Assembly: GCA_016302935.1 (NCBI GenBank)
Contig: JAEDMO010000041.1
Coordinates: forward strand, 1-7,710
Source: Bacilli bacterium
GTDB lineage: Bacteria > Bacillota_I > Bacilli_A > RF39 > UBA660
Length of the DNA stretch: 7,710 bases
Direction of reading: 5' to 3'
In this document: in pieces, positions 1 to 6,038 of the stretch
Layout: each line of letters starts with the position of its first letter
Numbering within the stretch: position 1 is the first letter of the stretch
The notes under the pieces: generated by a model
What the model was told of the DNA's origin: nothing
Databases searched by the model: none
The model's input: only the letters and a program-made list of their open reading frames with translations
Program-made: the position numbers and the translations under genes

Positions 1-31
1 GAATACACCACTTTATAAATAATTCCAATTT

Positions 32-57
32 GAAAGTAGAAATACTTTCTTTTTTTT
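32..57 (+). terminator. Intrinsic terminator of an upstream transcript
   Basis: Perfect 7-bp stem GAAAGTA/TACTTTC (32-38 with 43-49), closed by a GAAA tetraloop and followed by eight T (50-57). It would end transcription entering from the left, which separates the pilus operon from its upstream neighbour. A short open frame ending in TAA at 16-18, or another ending at 20-22, could be the tail of that neighbour. Too little is present to choose between them. Confidence 0.85.
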
Positions 58-61
58 CTAT

Positions 62-127
62 AAAAAGCATAAAATATTATGAAAATAGTTATAAATTACC
101 AAAAAAACCATAAAAAATGAAAAAAAA
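62..127 (+). promoter_or_regulatory. Phased A-tracts upstream of pilus promoter
   Basis: Short A-runs at 62-66, 71-74, 82-85, 93-95, 101-107, 112-117 and 120-127 have centres about 9-11 bases apart, close to one DNA helical turn. The last three lie immediately upstream of the -35 box, where an UP element would sit. The spacing is seen in the sequence. DNA bending or contact with the RNA polymerase alpha subunit is inferred. Confidence 0.45.
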
Positions 128-167
128 GTTGACAAAATAAAAAAAACTGCTAATATATATAGTCAAC
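128..167. repeat. 6-bp inverted repeat around promoter (possible operator)
   Basis: GTTGAC at 128-133 and its exact reverse complement GTCAAC at 162-167 bracket the core promoter, with one arm over the -35 and the other at the predicted start site. Arm starts are 34 bases apart, about three helical turns. It could be a regulator site. At six bases per arm, chance is a real alternative. Confidence 0.3.
129..156 (+). promoter_or_regulatory. Sigma-A-type promoter of the pilus operon
   Basis: Consensus -35 TTGACA (129-134), 16-base spacer, and -10 TAATAT (151-156) preceded by TG at 148-149 (extended -10). Transcription would start near 163 and leave a leader of about 60 bases before the first large gene. 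No other good promoter was seen between the operon genes, so this is probably the main promoter for the whole cluster. The -35 lies in one arm of an inverted repeat (GTTGAC 128-133 / GTCAAC 162-167). Confidence 0.75.
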
Positions 168-177
168 AAGAGGAGAT

Positions 178-198
178 ATGGGTAAATACTTGATTTAA
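178..198 (+). CDS. Possible 6-codon leader peptide
   Basis: ATG at 178 opens a six-residue frame (MGKYLI) ending in TAA at 196-198. It lies inside the predicted leader of the pilus mRNA. An AAGAGGAG sequence (168-175) precedes it, but the gap to the ATG is only about 2-4 bases, shorter than ideal. If translated, ribosomes would stop just before the G-run at 201-207. No run of a single amino acid type suggests classical attenuation. Only the start, stop and purine-rich stretch are directly visible. Confidence 0.25.
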   Translation: MGKYLI

Positions 199-200
199 TA

Positions 201-207
201 GGGGGGG
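201..207 (+). repeat. Run of seven G in the pilus operon leader
   Basis: Seven consecutive G in very AT-rich surroundings, 16 bases upstream of the first large start codon and downstream of the predicted transcription start. An in-frame stop (TAA 209-211) lies between the run and the ATG at 224. Length changes therefore cannot alter the protein and could only affect leader RNA structure or translation. Confidence 0.9.
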
Positions 208-223
208 TTAAGAGGTTGATTAT

Positions 224-685
224 ATGGAAGCAAAAGATTTAAGAAAAATAAAAAGGAAAGAACTTTTAGAACTTATGCTTGCTCAAGCAAAAAGAATAGA
301 AGAATTAGAAAATAATCTAACTAAAGTTACAAATGAACTAAATTCTAAGAAAATAAAAATTAAAGAATCTGGTTCTATTGCAGAAGCATCTTTAAAATTA
401 AATTTAGTATTTGAAAGTGCAACGGAAGCAGTTAATCAATATATAGACAATGTTAAAGATAATTGTAAGAAGTTAGAATCTTCTATAAAGAAAGAAGCCT
501 TAGAAGAAAAAAATAAATTACTTAATGAATTACAAGAAAAATATAAGAAGAAAGAAACTTTATTAGAAGAAAAATATAAGAAAAAAGAAGAAGAATTAAA
601 TAAAGATAATAAACTTAAAGCTAGTGTTAAGAAAGTAAATAAAGATAAAGCTAAAACTACTAAAGTTAAAGGTAAACGTTCATGA
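224..685 (+). CDS. Coiled-coil cytoplasmic protein leading the pilus operon
   Basis: A 153-residue, highly charged protein with no signal peptide or membrane segment, so probably cytoplasmic. Residues 1-45 and about 75-130 are lysine/glutamate-rich and predicted by eye to be coiled coil. Between them lies a less charged core (about 49-78) containing GSIAEASLKLN and VFESATEAVNQY. The tail (about 130-153) is lysine-rich. From memory, similar proteins with this SIAEA..LN..FE core precede signal peptidase and sortase genes in pilus loci of gut Clostridia, sometimes loosely named DNA repair proteins; I cannot verify that here. ATG 224 has AAGAGG (210-215) eight bases upstream and an in-frame stop at 209-211. 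Its TGA overlaps the next ATG by four bases, implying coupled translation. Function is unknown; a scaffold or assembly role is only a guess. Confidence 0.85.
   Translation: MEAKDLRKIKRKELLELMLAQAKRIEELENNLTKVTNELNSKKIKIKESGSIAEASLKLNLVFESATEAVNQYIDNVKDNCKKLESSIKKEALEEKNKLLNELQEKYKKKETLLEEKYKKKEEELNKDNKLKASVKKVNKDKAKTTKVKGKRS
536..589 (+). repeat. 33-base-period repeat in the coiled coil
   Basis: A 21-base unit encoding EKYKKKE occurs at 536-556 and again at 569-589 with one silent difference, a period of 33 bases (11 codons). Eleven-residue spacing is compatible with a hendecad coiled coil. The repeat may reflect an old in-frame duplication that lengthened the helix. Confidence 0.6.
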
Positions 686-1326
686 AAATAATTAATAAGC
701 TTGCTAGTCATATCAATTCCTTAAAGAATAAGTTTATAAATCAAGAAAAAAAGAAAATAAGTTATAAAGATATATCTATTAGTTCTTTAGAAAATGAAAT
801 TCATAGAGAAAATTATAAACATAGTTTTTCTAATTTACTTAGAAGTACAATATATATATTAATTATTATTCTAGCATTATCATGTATTTCAGCAACACTA
901 TTTATGCCTGTTATTGAGATTACAGATACTAGTATGAAACCTCTTTTAAATGATAATGAAATTGTTTTAACCTCTAAAATTGGAAAAATTAAAAGAGGAG
1001 ACATAATAACATTCTATCATGGTAATAAAATTCTAGTTAAAAGAGTAATTGCTATACAAGGAGATTTTGTTAATATAGATGAAAACGGTTTTGTTTATGT
1101 TAATGGAAATAAAATAGAAGAAAAGTATATAAAAGAATTTAGAAAAGGGGAAAGTGATATTAAATATCCACTACAGGTAAGTGATAATAATTATTTCGTT
1201 TTAAGTGACGAAAGAGATGTTATAACTGATTCACGTAGTGAAGATATCGGTCTAATAAAAAACGAAAATGTTATTGGTAAAGTAATTTTTCGTATCTGGC
1301 CATTTAAAAAAATTGGAAAAATTTAA
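682..1326 (+). CDS. Type I signal peptidase of the pilus locus
   Basis: A 214-residue S26-family serine/lysine signal peptidase. A cytoplasmic N-terminus of about 50 residues precedes one membrane segment (about 55-78), and the catalytic domain lies outside. Ser84 sits in TDTSMKPLL (SM.P box), the general base Lys120 in LVKRVIAIQGD, and the C-terminal box is LSDERDVITDSR (174-185). The last departs from the usual GDN.R start (S175, E177) but keeps the DSR end. Both catalytic residues are present, so an active enzyme is predicted, unlike some streptococcal pilus SipA proteins that lost them. It would cleave the signal peptides of the three pilins and may favour them. It starts inside the stop of the preceding gene (ATGA), an arrangement typical of coupled translation. 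It could be named lepB or sipW-like, but the exact subfamily is unclear. Confidence 0.93.
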   Translation: MKIINKLASHINSLKNKFINQEKKKISYKDISISSLENEIHRENYKHSFSNLLRSTIYILIIILALSCISATLFMPVIEITDTSMKPLLNDNEIVLTSKIGKIKRGDIITFYHGNKILVKRVIAIQGDFVNIDENGFVYVNGNKIEEKYIKEFRKGESDIKYPLQVSDNNYFVLSDERDVITDSRSEDIGLIKNENVIGKVIFRIWPFKKIGKI

Positions 1327-1349
1327 TAATTATTTTTCAGGGGGATATT

Positions 1350-3662
1350 ATGAAAAAAATTAAAAAAATATTGTATCTATTTGTGGCATTTATAATGTGT
1401 TTAGACCCGATAACATTAGTGGCACAATCGAGTAATAATGAGAATCAAATAAAAAATCCTGGTGGTAGTGCCGAAAATAAGGCTGATGGGATTAAAGTAA
1501 GCAAGAATATCTATCCAACAGAATTAGAAAATTATTTTGATATTGTTTTGAATGTTGAGACAAGAACCAAAGCAGAATATCCAGATTTAGCTGTTGTAAT
1601 AGTTATGGATATATCTAATACGATGAACCAAAAAATGGGAGATACCACAAGACTTGCAGCAGCTCAACAAGCAGCAGAAAAATTTATAGATAAATTTGCC
1701 GAACATTCTGCAAGTGGAAACAATATAAATAGAAAAATTGGGTTTGTAGCATTTAACACTGATAGTCATGAAATATTTGAATTACAAAAATGTATGACAA
1801 CAACACAAGCAAAAACATTAAAAGAGAAAATGAATAAAAAAACAAATGAGATAGCAACAGCACCTGGATATAATAACTCTCACTCTAGATTTACAAATAT
1901 TGAGGCTGGACTAAAACAAGCAAAGGATATGTTAAATAAGTCAAATACAAGTTCAAAACATATTATTTTCTTATCTGATGGATTTCCAACTACATATATA
2001 AAAAAAGATACTGATTATGAGGGGTATGATCCACATACTCCAAATGCAGAGGAATCAGTAGAAGGACAATTTTTCGATCAAATAACTGGTAAAGCATGTA
2101 AGTATGGAACAAGTTATAGTAATAGAGCTGCTATACGTGCAAGAAAAAAGGCAGAAGAAGTTAAAAAAGAGGGCATTAAAATTTATTCAATAGGTGTTGA
2201 TGTTGGTGGGCAAACAATTCAACAATATATAGATCAAACAGCAAATCAAACAGGAACCGATAGATTTTCGGTAGTAGATAGAACTTCTACGACTTATGAA
2301 ATTGGAAGTGCCACGAGTACTAAGGCATATGAAGAATGGCTTAAAAATAAGATTGGTTCGGGATATTATAAACCTGTTACTAATCAAAATGCTATGATTG
2401 ATGCCTTTACTAACATTTTTCAACAAATTATAATTTTATCAGAAGCAACATGGGTTACTGAAGATCCAATGAATTTTAGCAATCAACCAAAAATAATTGA
2501 TTTTGTTGGTATATATGGAGATAATGATGAATTAAAAGATTCAGTTGTTAAAACTACGACATATCCAAATACAGCGACATTTATTGAGGATAGAATAAAA
2601 TGGGATTTAAAAAATTCGAATCCAACTATTAGAACTGAAAATAAAGTAACTTATTACAATTATGAAATCAAATATCGTATAAGATTAAAGAATGAACAAA
2701 ATGGTTTTATTCCTAGCAATATTTATAATACCAATGGTAAAACCACTTTGAATTATATAGTTAAAGAGAATGATAAATCTAGAAATGGTTCTATTGATTT
2801 CAAAATACCTCAAGTAGAAGGATATTTAGGCAAATTAGAATTCAATAAGGTATCCAATTATAAGGTATCCAATTATGGTAACAAACCATTAAGTGGAGCT
2901 AAGTTTATCCTAGTCCATGACCATGACAATTGTCCTTGTCAAAAAGAACGCAAATACATGGATAAAAATTATCAACTAACAAGCACATCTAACGAAGAAG
3001 GAAAAGTAATATTTACAAACATTCCTTCTGGTCACAAATACAAACTAAAAGAAGTAGAAACTGACGAATACCATAACATAGATACCACAGAATATCAAGT
3101 TACAGTTTCATATGGTAATACAAGTACTAATATACTAAATAATCAAATAGTTAATAACTATAAAACCAAGAATTTAATTATTAAGAAAGTTATTGATGGT
3201 ACTATATCAAACCAAGAATTTAATTTTGAAATAGAAGCTACTTATCAAAATGCTCCTTTAGTAGGAACGTATACTATTCAAAGAAAATTAGGAACAAATA
3301 TAAATATAAATACAGAAAATATAGAATTTATAGATGGTAAAGCAACATTTAAATTAAAACATAATGAAGAAATTAAAATAATAGATTTACCATATAAGAT
3401 TAATTATAAGATTAATGAAATAGATACAGATGGGTTTATTGTTAAATATCAAGTTAATGGAACTCAATTTGATAATAATAATTTACTTGTTTTGAAAGAA
3501 GACAACACAGTAGTGGTTACTAATATTTCAGGATATTTATTACCCGCTACAGGTAGTTCTTCAATGTTAATTTTGGTAATAATAGGAGTTTTCTTATTAG
3601 GAATACCTATTATTTATACAGCATTTAATGTTTTTAAAAAAAGGCTGATAATTAAACATTAA
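1350..3662 (+). CDS. VWA-domain pilus tip adhesin, LPATG-anchored
   Basis: A 770-residue surface protein. The signal peptide is residues 1-25 (likely cut LVA|QSS). A von Willebrand A domain (about 78-365) has a complete metal site: D87-I-S89-N-T91, T182 and D210 in LSDG. It contains an insertion (about 216-260). A beta-sandwich linker (about 366-490) follows, then two CnaB/SpaA-like domains. The first (about 492-605) has K500 and E568 as likely isopeptide residues and an unusual HDHDNCPC loop (523-530). The second (about 607-726) has K612/K613, E690 and N725. The LPATG sorting motif (731-735), a membrane helix (about 738-758) and a KKR tail complete the anchor. This architecture matches ancillary tip proteins such as RrgA, which bind host surfaces. 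The start is supported by AGGGGG (1339-1344) six bases upstream of the ATG. Cysteines 148, 250, 528 and 530 are unusual for this class. The ligand is unknown. Confidence 0.92.
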   Translation: MKKIKKILYLFVAFIMCLDPITLVAQSSNNENQIKNPGGSAENKADGIKVSKNIYPTELENYFDIVLNVETRTKAEYPDLAVVIVMDISNTMNQKMGDTTRLAAAQQAAEKFIDKFAEHSASGNNINRKIGFVAFNTDSHEIFELQKCMTTTQAKTLKEKMNKKTNEIATAPGYNNSHSRFTNIEAGLKQAKDMLNKSNTSSKHIIFLSDGFPTTYIKKDTDYEGYDPHTPNAEESVEGQFFDQITGKACKYGTSYSNRAAIRARKKAEEVKKEGIKIYSIGVDVGGQTIQQYIDQTANQTGTDRFSVVDRTSTTYEIGSATSTKAYEEWLKNKIGSGYYKPVTNQNAMIDAFTNIFQQIIILSEATWVTEDPMNFSNQPKIIDFVGIYGDNDELKDSVVKTTTYPNTATFIEDRIKWDLKNSNPTIRTENKVTYYNYEIKYRIRLKNEQNGFIPSNIYNTNGKTTLNYIVKENDKSRNGSIDFKIPQVEGYLGKLEFNKVSNYKVSNYGNKPLSGAKFILVHDHDNCPCQKERKYMDKNYQLTSTSNEEGKVIFTNIPSGHKYKLKEVETDEYHNIDTTEYQVTVSYGNTSTNILNNQIVNNYKTKNLIIKKVIDGTISNQEFNFEIEATYQNAPLVGTYTIQRKLGTNININTENIEFIDGKATFKLKHNEEIKIIDLPYKINYKINEIDTDGFIVKYQVNGTQFDNNNLLVLKEDNTVVVTNISGYLLPATGSSSMLILVIIGVFLLGIPIIYTAFNVFKKRLIIKH
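2845..2876 (+). repeat. Perfect 15-base tandem duplication in the adhesin gene
   Basis: TAAGGTATCCAATTA occurs twice head to tail (2846-2860, 2861-2875), and the match extends one base on each side. It keeps frame and duplicates KVSNY at the start of the first CnaB domain. Compared with the usual opening of such domains (K-x-x-x-x-G-x-x-L-x-G-A-x-F), the copy looks like five extra residues. The perfect identity suggests a recent slippage event. Confidence 0.9.
3393..3416 (+). repeat. Perfect 12-base tandem repeat in the adhesin gene
   Basis: TATAAGATTAAT is present twice in direct succession (3393-3404, 3405-3416), encoding YKINYKIN just before E690 of the second CnaB domain. The loop length looks normal for this position (LP followed by nine residues to the E), so this may be chance or drift in AT-rich code and not a real insertion. 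Confidence 0.85.
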
Positions 3663-3686
3663 AGCAAAAAAGAAAGGAAAATCGAT

Positions 3687-5096
3687 ATGAAAAAAATCAA
3701 AAAAACACTAAGCTTATTACTATTACTAGTACTTAGTCTAGCACAAGTAGGTAATGTAAAAGCAGATGGTACAAAAGGTACAATTACTATAAATAATGCT
3801 ATAGTAAATGAAACTTATTCTATTTATAGAATTTTAGACCTAGAAACATATGATGCACAAAATAATCATTATATTTACAGGGCTAATTCTAAATGGGAAG
3901 CATTTATCAATGATGCAAATAAAGGTGGTAAATACTTAGAAGCAAAAAATGAAAATGGAAATACATACTATGTATGGAAAGAAAATGCTGATCAAGTAGA
4001 ATTTACTAAAGAAGCAATCGCTTATGCAAAAGCTAATTCTATTGAGACAGAAGCATCCAAGAAAGCTACATCTACTACTGTTCAGTTTACAGAATTAGAT
4101 TTAGGTTATTACTTAGTAAGTTCAAGTGTAGGTTCATTACTACATTTAACTACAACTAATCCAAATGGAGAAATTAATGAAAAAAATACAATTAAACCTG
4201 AAGTAGATAAGGAAGTAAAAGAAAACTCTACTGGTGTTTATGGTAAAGAAAATGATGCTACAATTGGTGATACAGTAGAATTTAAATCTACTATTACAAC
4301 TGGTGCTGGTTTTAAAGATTATGTTTTATATGATAAAATGAGTACAGGTTTAACATTAAATTCTGATTCAATTAAAGCATATGTTATTGATAACAACGAT
4401 GAAGTTGCAATTGATAAACAATATTATACAGTAAATACAAATGTAGATGGGTATACATTTACTGTAACATTTGATAATGAATTTATTGCAAAACAACCTA
4501 GAAATACTAAAATAGTGGTTAAATATACTGCTACATTAAATGAAAATGCTACTATTGAAGGTAATGGAAATACTAATGAAACTCATTTAGAATATGATAA
4601 TGGTACTACAGAAACAAAAACAACAACAACTTATACATATAAATTTAATCTAAAGAAAACAGATGCAGACGAAAACGAAATAGAAGGAGCTGAATTTAAA
4701 CTATATGATAAAGATAATAAAGAAATCTTAGTAGTTTTAGAAAATGAAGCAAATTCTATATACCGTGTTGCAGTTGCGGGCGAAACAGGAGTTACTATTA
4801 AAGTAGGTCATGCTACAATTAAAGGTTTAGATGCTGGAACTTATTACTTAGAAGAAATTGTTAGTCCAGAAGGATACAATAAATTAACTAGTAAACAAGA
4901 AGTAGAAGTAAAAGGAAAAAATAATGATAATAGTTTTCATATAAATGACATTAGTGTAGTTAACTATACTGGTTCATTATTACCTGAAACAGGTGGTATT
5001 GGAACAATGCTATTTATTACCTTTGGTTTAATTTTAATCTTAGGATTTGGTTTATTACTAGTTACTAAATTAAGAGCTTATAAAGCAAATATATAA
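3687..5096 (+). CDS. Major (backbone) pilin, LPETG-anchored
   Basis: A 469-residue fimbrial shaft subunit. The signal peptide is residues 1-26 (VKA|DG). The N-terminal pilin domain (about 31-165) ends in EKNTIKPEVDKEV. K166 of EKN aligns with the lysine of the usual YPKN pilin motif and is the best candidate for inter-subunit linkage. The D2-type isopeptide domain (about 170-310) has K175, GDTVEF (194-199) and N297 as likely bond residues. The C-terminal CnaB domain (about 318-428) has K324, the E-box YYLEEIVSPEGY (386-397, E390) and N426. LPETG (432-436), a membrane helix (about 440-459) and a short basic tail follow. There is no cysteine in the mature protein; the internal isopeptides would stabilise it. 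AGAAAGGAAA (3671-3680) precedes the ATG by six bases. It follows the adhesin after 24 bases, and a hairpin lies after its stop. Confidence 0.93.
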   Translation: MKKIKKTLSLLLLLVLSLAQVGNVKADGTKGTITINNAIVNETYSIYRILDLETYDAQNNHYIYRANSKWEAFINDANKGGKYLEAKNENGNTYYVWKENADQVEFTKEAIAYAKANSIETEASKKATSTTVQFTELDLGYYLVSSSVGSLLHLTTTNPNGEINEKNTIKPEVDKEVKENSTGVYGKENDATIGDTVEFKSTITTGAGFKDYVLYDKMSTGLTLNSDSIKAYVIDNNDEVAIDKQYYTVNTNVDGYTFTVTFDNEFIAKQPRNTKIVVKYTATLNENATIEGNGNTNETHLEYDNGTTETKTTTTYTYKFNLKKTDADENEIEGAEFKLYDKDNKEILVVLENEANSIYRVAVAGETGVTIKVGHATIKGLDAGTYYLEEIVSPEGYNKLTSKQEVEVKGKNNDNSFHINDISVVNYTGSLLPETGGIGTMLFITFGLILILGFGLLLVTKLRAYKANI

Positions 5097-5112
5097 TAAT
5101 ATATAGATATAT

Positions 5113-5133
5113 GGAAAGGATTTTATCCTTTCC
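5113..5133 (+). promoter_or_regulatory. Hairpin between backbone pilin and sortase genes
   Basis: GGAAAGGA (5113-5120) and TCCTTTCC (5126-5133) form a perfect 8-bp stem with loop TTTTA, or 9 bp with a 3-base loop. No T-run follows, so it is not a standard intrinsic terminator. It lies in the longest gap of the operon (74 bases), after the most abundant expected product and before its sortase. A 3'-end stabiliser, processing site or weak pause that keeps pilin above sortase is inferred. Confidence 0.6.
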
Positions 5134-5170
5134 TAGTATCCTAAAAAAGATAAAAGTGAGGTAAAGTCAA

Positions 5171-6022
5171 ATGAGAAAAAGAAAGACTACTATTATTATG
5201 ATAATATTTTTTTTCATAGGACTTTTGACACTATTTTATCCTAGTTTAAGTAATTATTATAATGAAAAAAAGCAATCTAGAATGATATCCAATTATGAAA
5301 ATATTATAAATAGTAATAATTTTATAGATTTTGAAAAAGAAAAAGAGAGTGCTATAAATTACAATATTGCTTTAAGTAAAATTAAAGAACCTCTTTTGAA
5401 TTATGATAGATTAAATAATTATTATGATTTATTAAATATTAATAAGGATGGGATGATGGGTTATATTACAATTGAAAAAATCAAAGTAGAATTACCTATA
5501 TACCATGGTACTAGCAACGAAGTGTTAAATTCTAGTGTGGGACATATTGAAGGCAGTTCGCTTCCTATTGGAGGTTTAACTACGCATAGTGTTCTATCAG
5601 CCCACAGAGGATTACCTTCTGCTAAATTATTTACTAACTTAGATAGGTTAGAAATAGGAGATACATTTAAGATTACTATATTAGATGAGGTTTTAACTTA
5701 TCAAGTAGATAAAATTGTTATAGTTAAACCTAATAATAGAGATAATATAAAAATAGAAGAAAATAAAGATTATATTACTTTACTTACTTGTACACCATAT
5801 GGTATTAATACACATAGGTTATTAGTAAGAGGAGTTAGAATAGAAAATACAAAAAAGAAATCTTACATTACTACTGAAGGATTTAAAATTAACAATTTAA
5901 TAGTGGTACCAATATTATCTATGCCTATTATATTACTACTATTAATAATTACAATTATTAAACCTGTTAAAAGGGTTAATATTAATAAATATGAAGAATT
6001 TCTTTATCCACATGGAAGATAA
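5171..6022 (+). CDS. srtC: Class C sortase, pilin polymerase
   Basis: A 283-residue pilus sortase with membrane segments at both ends (about 7-25 and 243-263), the class C topology. The catalytic triad is H145 in LSAHRGLPSA, C207 in TLLTCTPYG and R216 in NTHRLLVRG, with the standard nine-residue Cys-Arg spacing. YITIEKIKVELPIYHGT (98-114) marks the start of the beta-barrel. The enzyme cuts sorting motifs between T and G and joins each pilin to a lysine of the next, building the fibre on the outer membrane face. The lid that usually carries D-P-F/W appears here as KEPLLNY (72-78), with Glu73 for Asp and Leu75 for the aromatic residue. GAGG (5158-5161) is well placed before the ATG. It sits between the backbone and minor pilin genes, which are its likely substrates together with the adhesin. 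Confidence 0.94.
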   Translation: MRKRKTTIIMIIFFFIGLLTLFYPSLSNYYNEKKQSRMISNYENIINSNNFIDFEKEKESAINYNIALSKIKEPLLNYDRLNNYYDLLNINKDGMMGYITIEKIKVELPIYHGTSNEVLNSSVGHIEGSSLPIGGLTTHSVLSAHRGLPSAKLFTNLDRLEIGDTFKITILDEVLTYQVDKIVIVKPNNRDNIKIEENKDYITLLTCTPYGINTHRLLVRGVRIENTKKKSYITTEGFKINNLIVVPILSMPIILLLLIITIIKPVKRVNINKYEEFLYPHGR

Positions 6023-6038
6023 CTTATGGAGGTTATAT

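Noticed and set aside
1..110. Open frame from base 3 to about 110 as the end of an upstream gene
   Set aside because: It reads straight through a strong intrinsic terminator and A-tracts; low-complexity codons suggest chance openness.
190..223. Promoter with the G7 run as its spacer (TTGATT ... GATTAT)
   Set aside because: The spacer would be 22 bases and transcription would begin inside the first gene; the 129-156 promoter is far better.
683..685. Mycoplasma-type code with TGA as tryptophan
   Set aside because: All Trp codons are TGG, there is no internal TGA, and the TGA here forms a typical ATGA start/stop overlap.
436..711. Minus-strand open frame opposite the coiled-coil gene
   Set aside because: It is the antisense of lysine/glutamate-rich codons, producing Leu/Phe/Ser-rich pseudo-membrane sequence, with no start signals of its own.
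2187..2426. Minus-strand open frames within the adhesin, signal peptidase and minor pilin genes
   Set aside because: They lie wholly inside well-supported + strand genes, have no recognisable motifs and no ribosome binding sites.
1350..3662. Thioester adhesin domain in the tip protein
   Set aside because: There is no Cys-Gln thioester signature near the N-terminus; the VWA domain follows the short leader region directly.
5207..5214. Run of eight T in the srtC membrane segment as a phase-variation tract
   Set aside because: A and T runs of this length are common in such AT-rich DNA, and the frame is intact with normal Phe codons.
5991..6038. Upstream in-frame ATG for the minor pilin, giving 16 extra residues and overlap with srtC
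   Set aside because: The extension puts a polar stretch before the signal peptide, while GGAGG sits at the right distance before ATG 6039.
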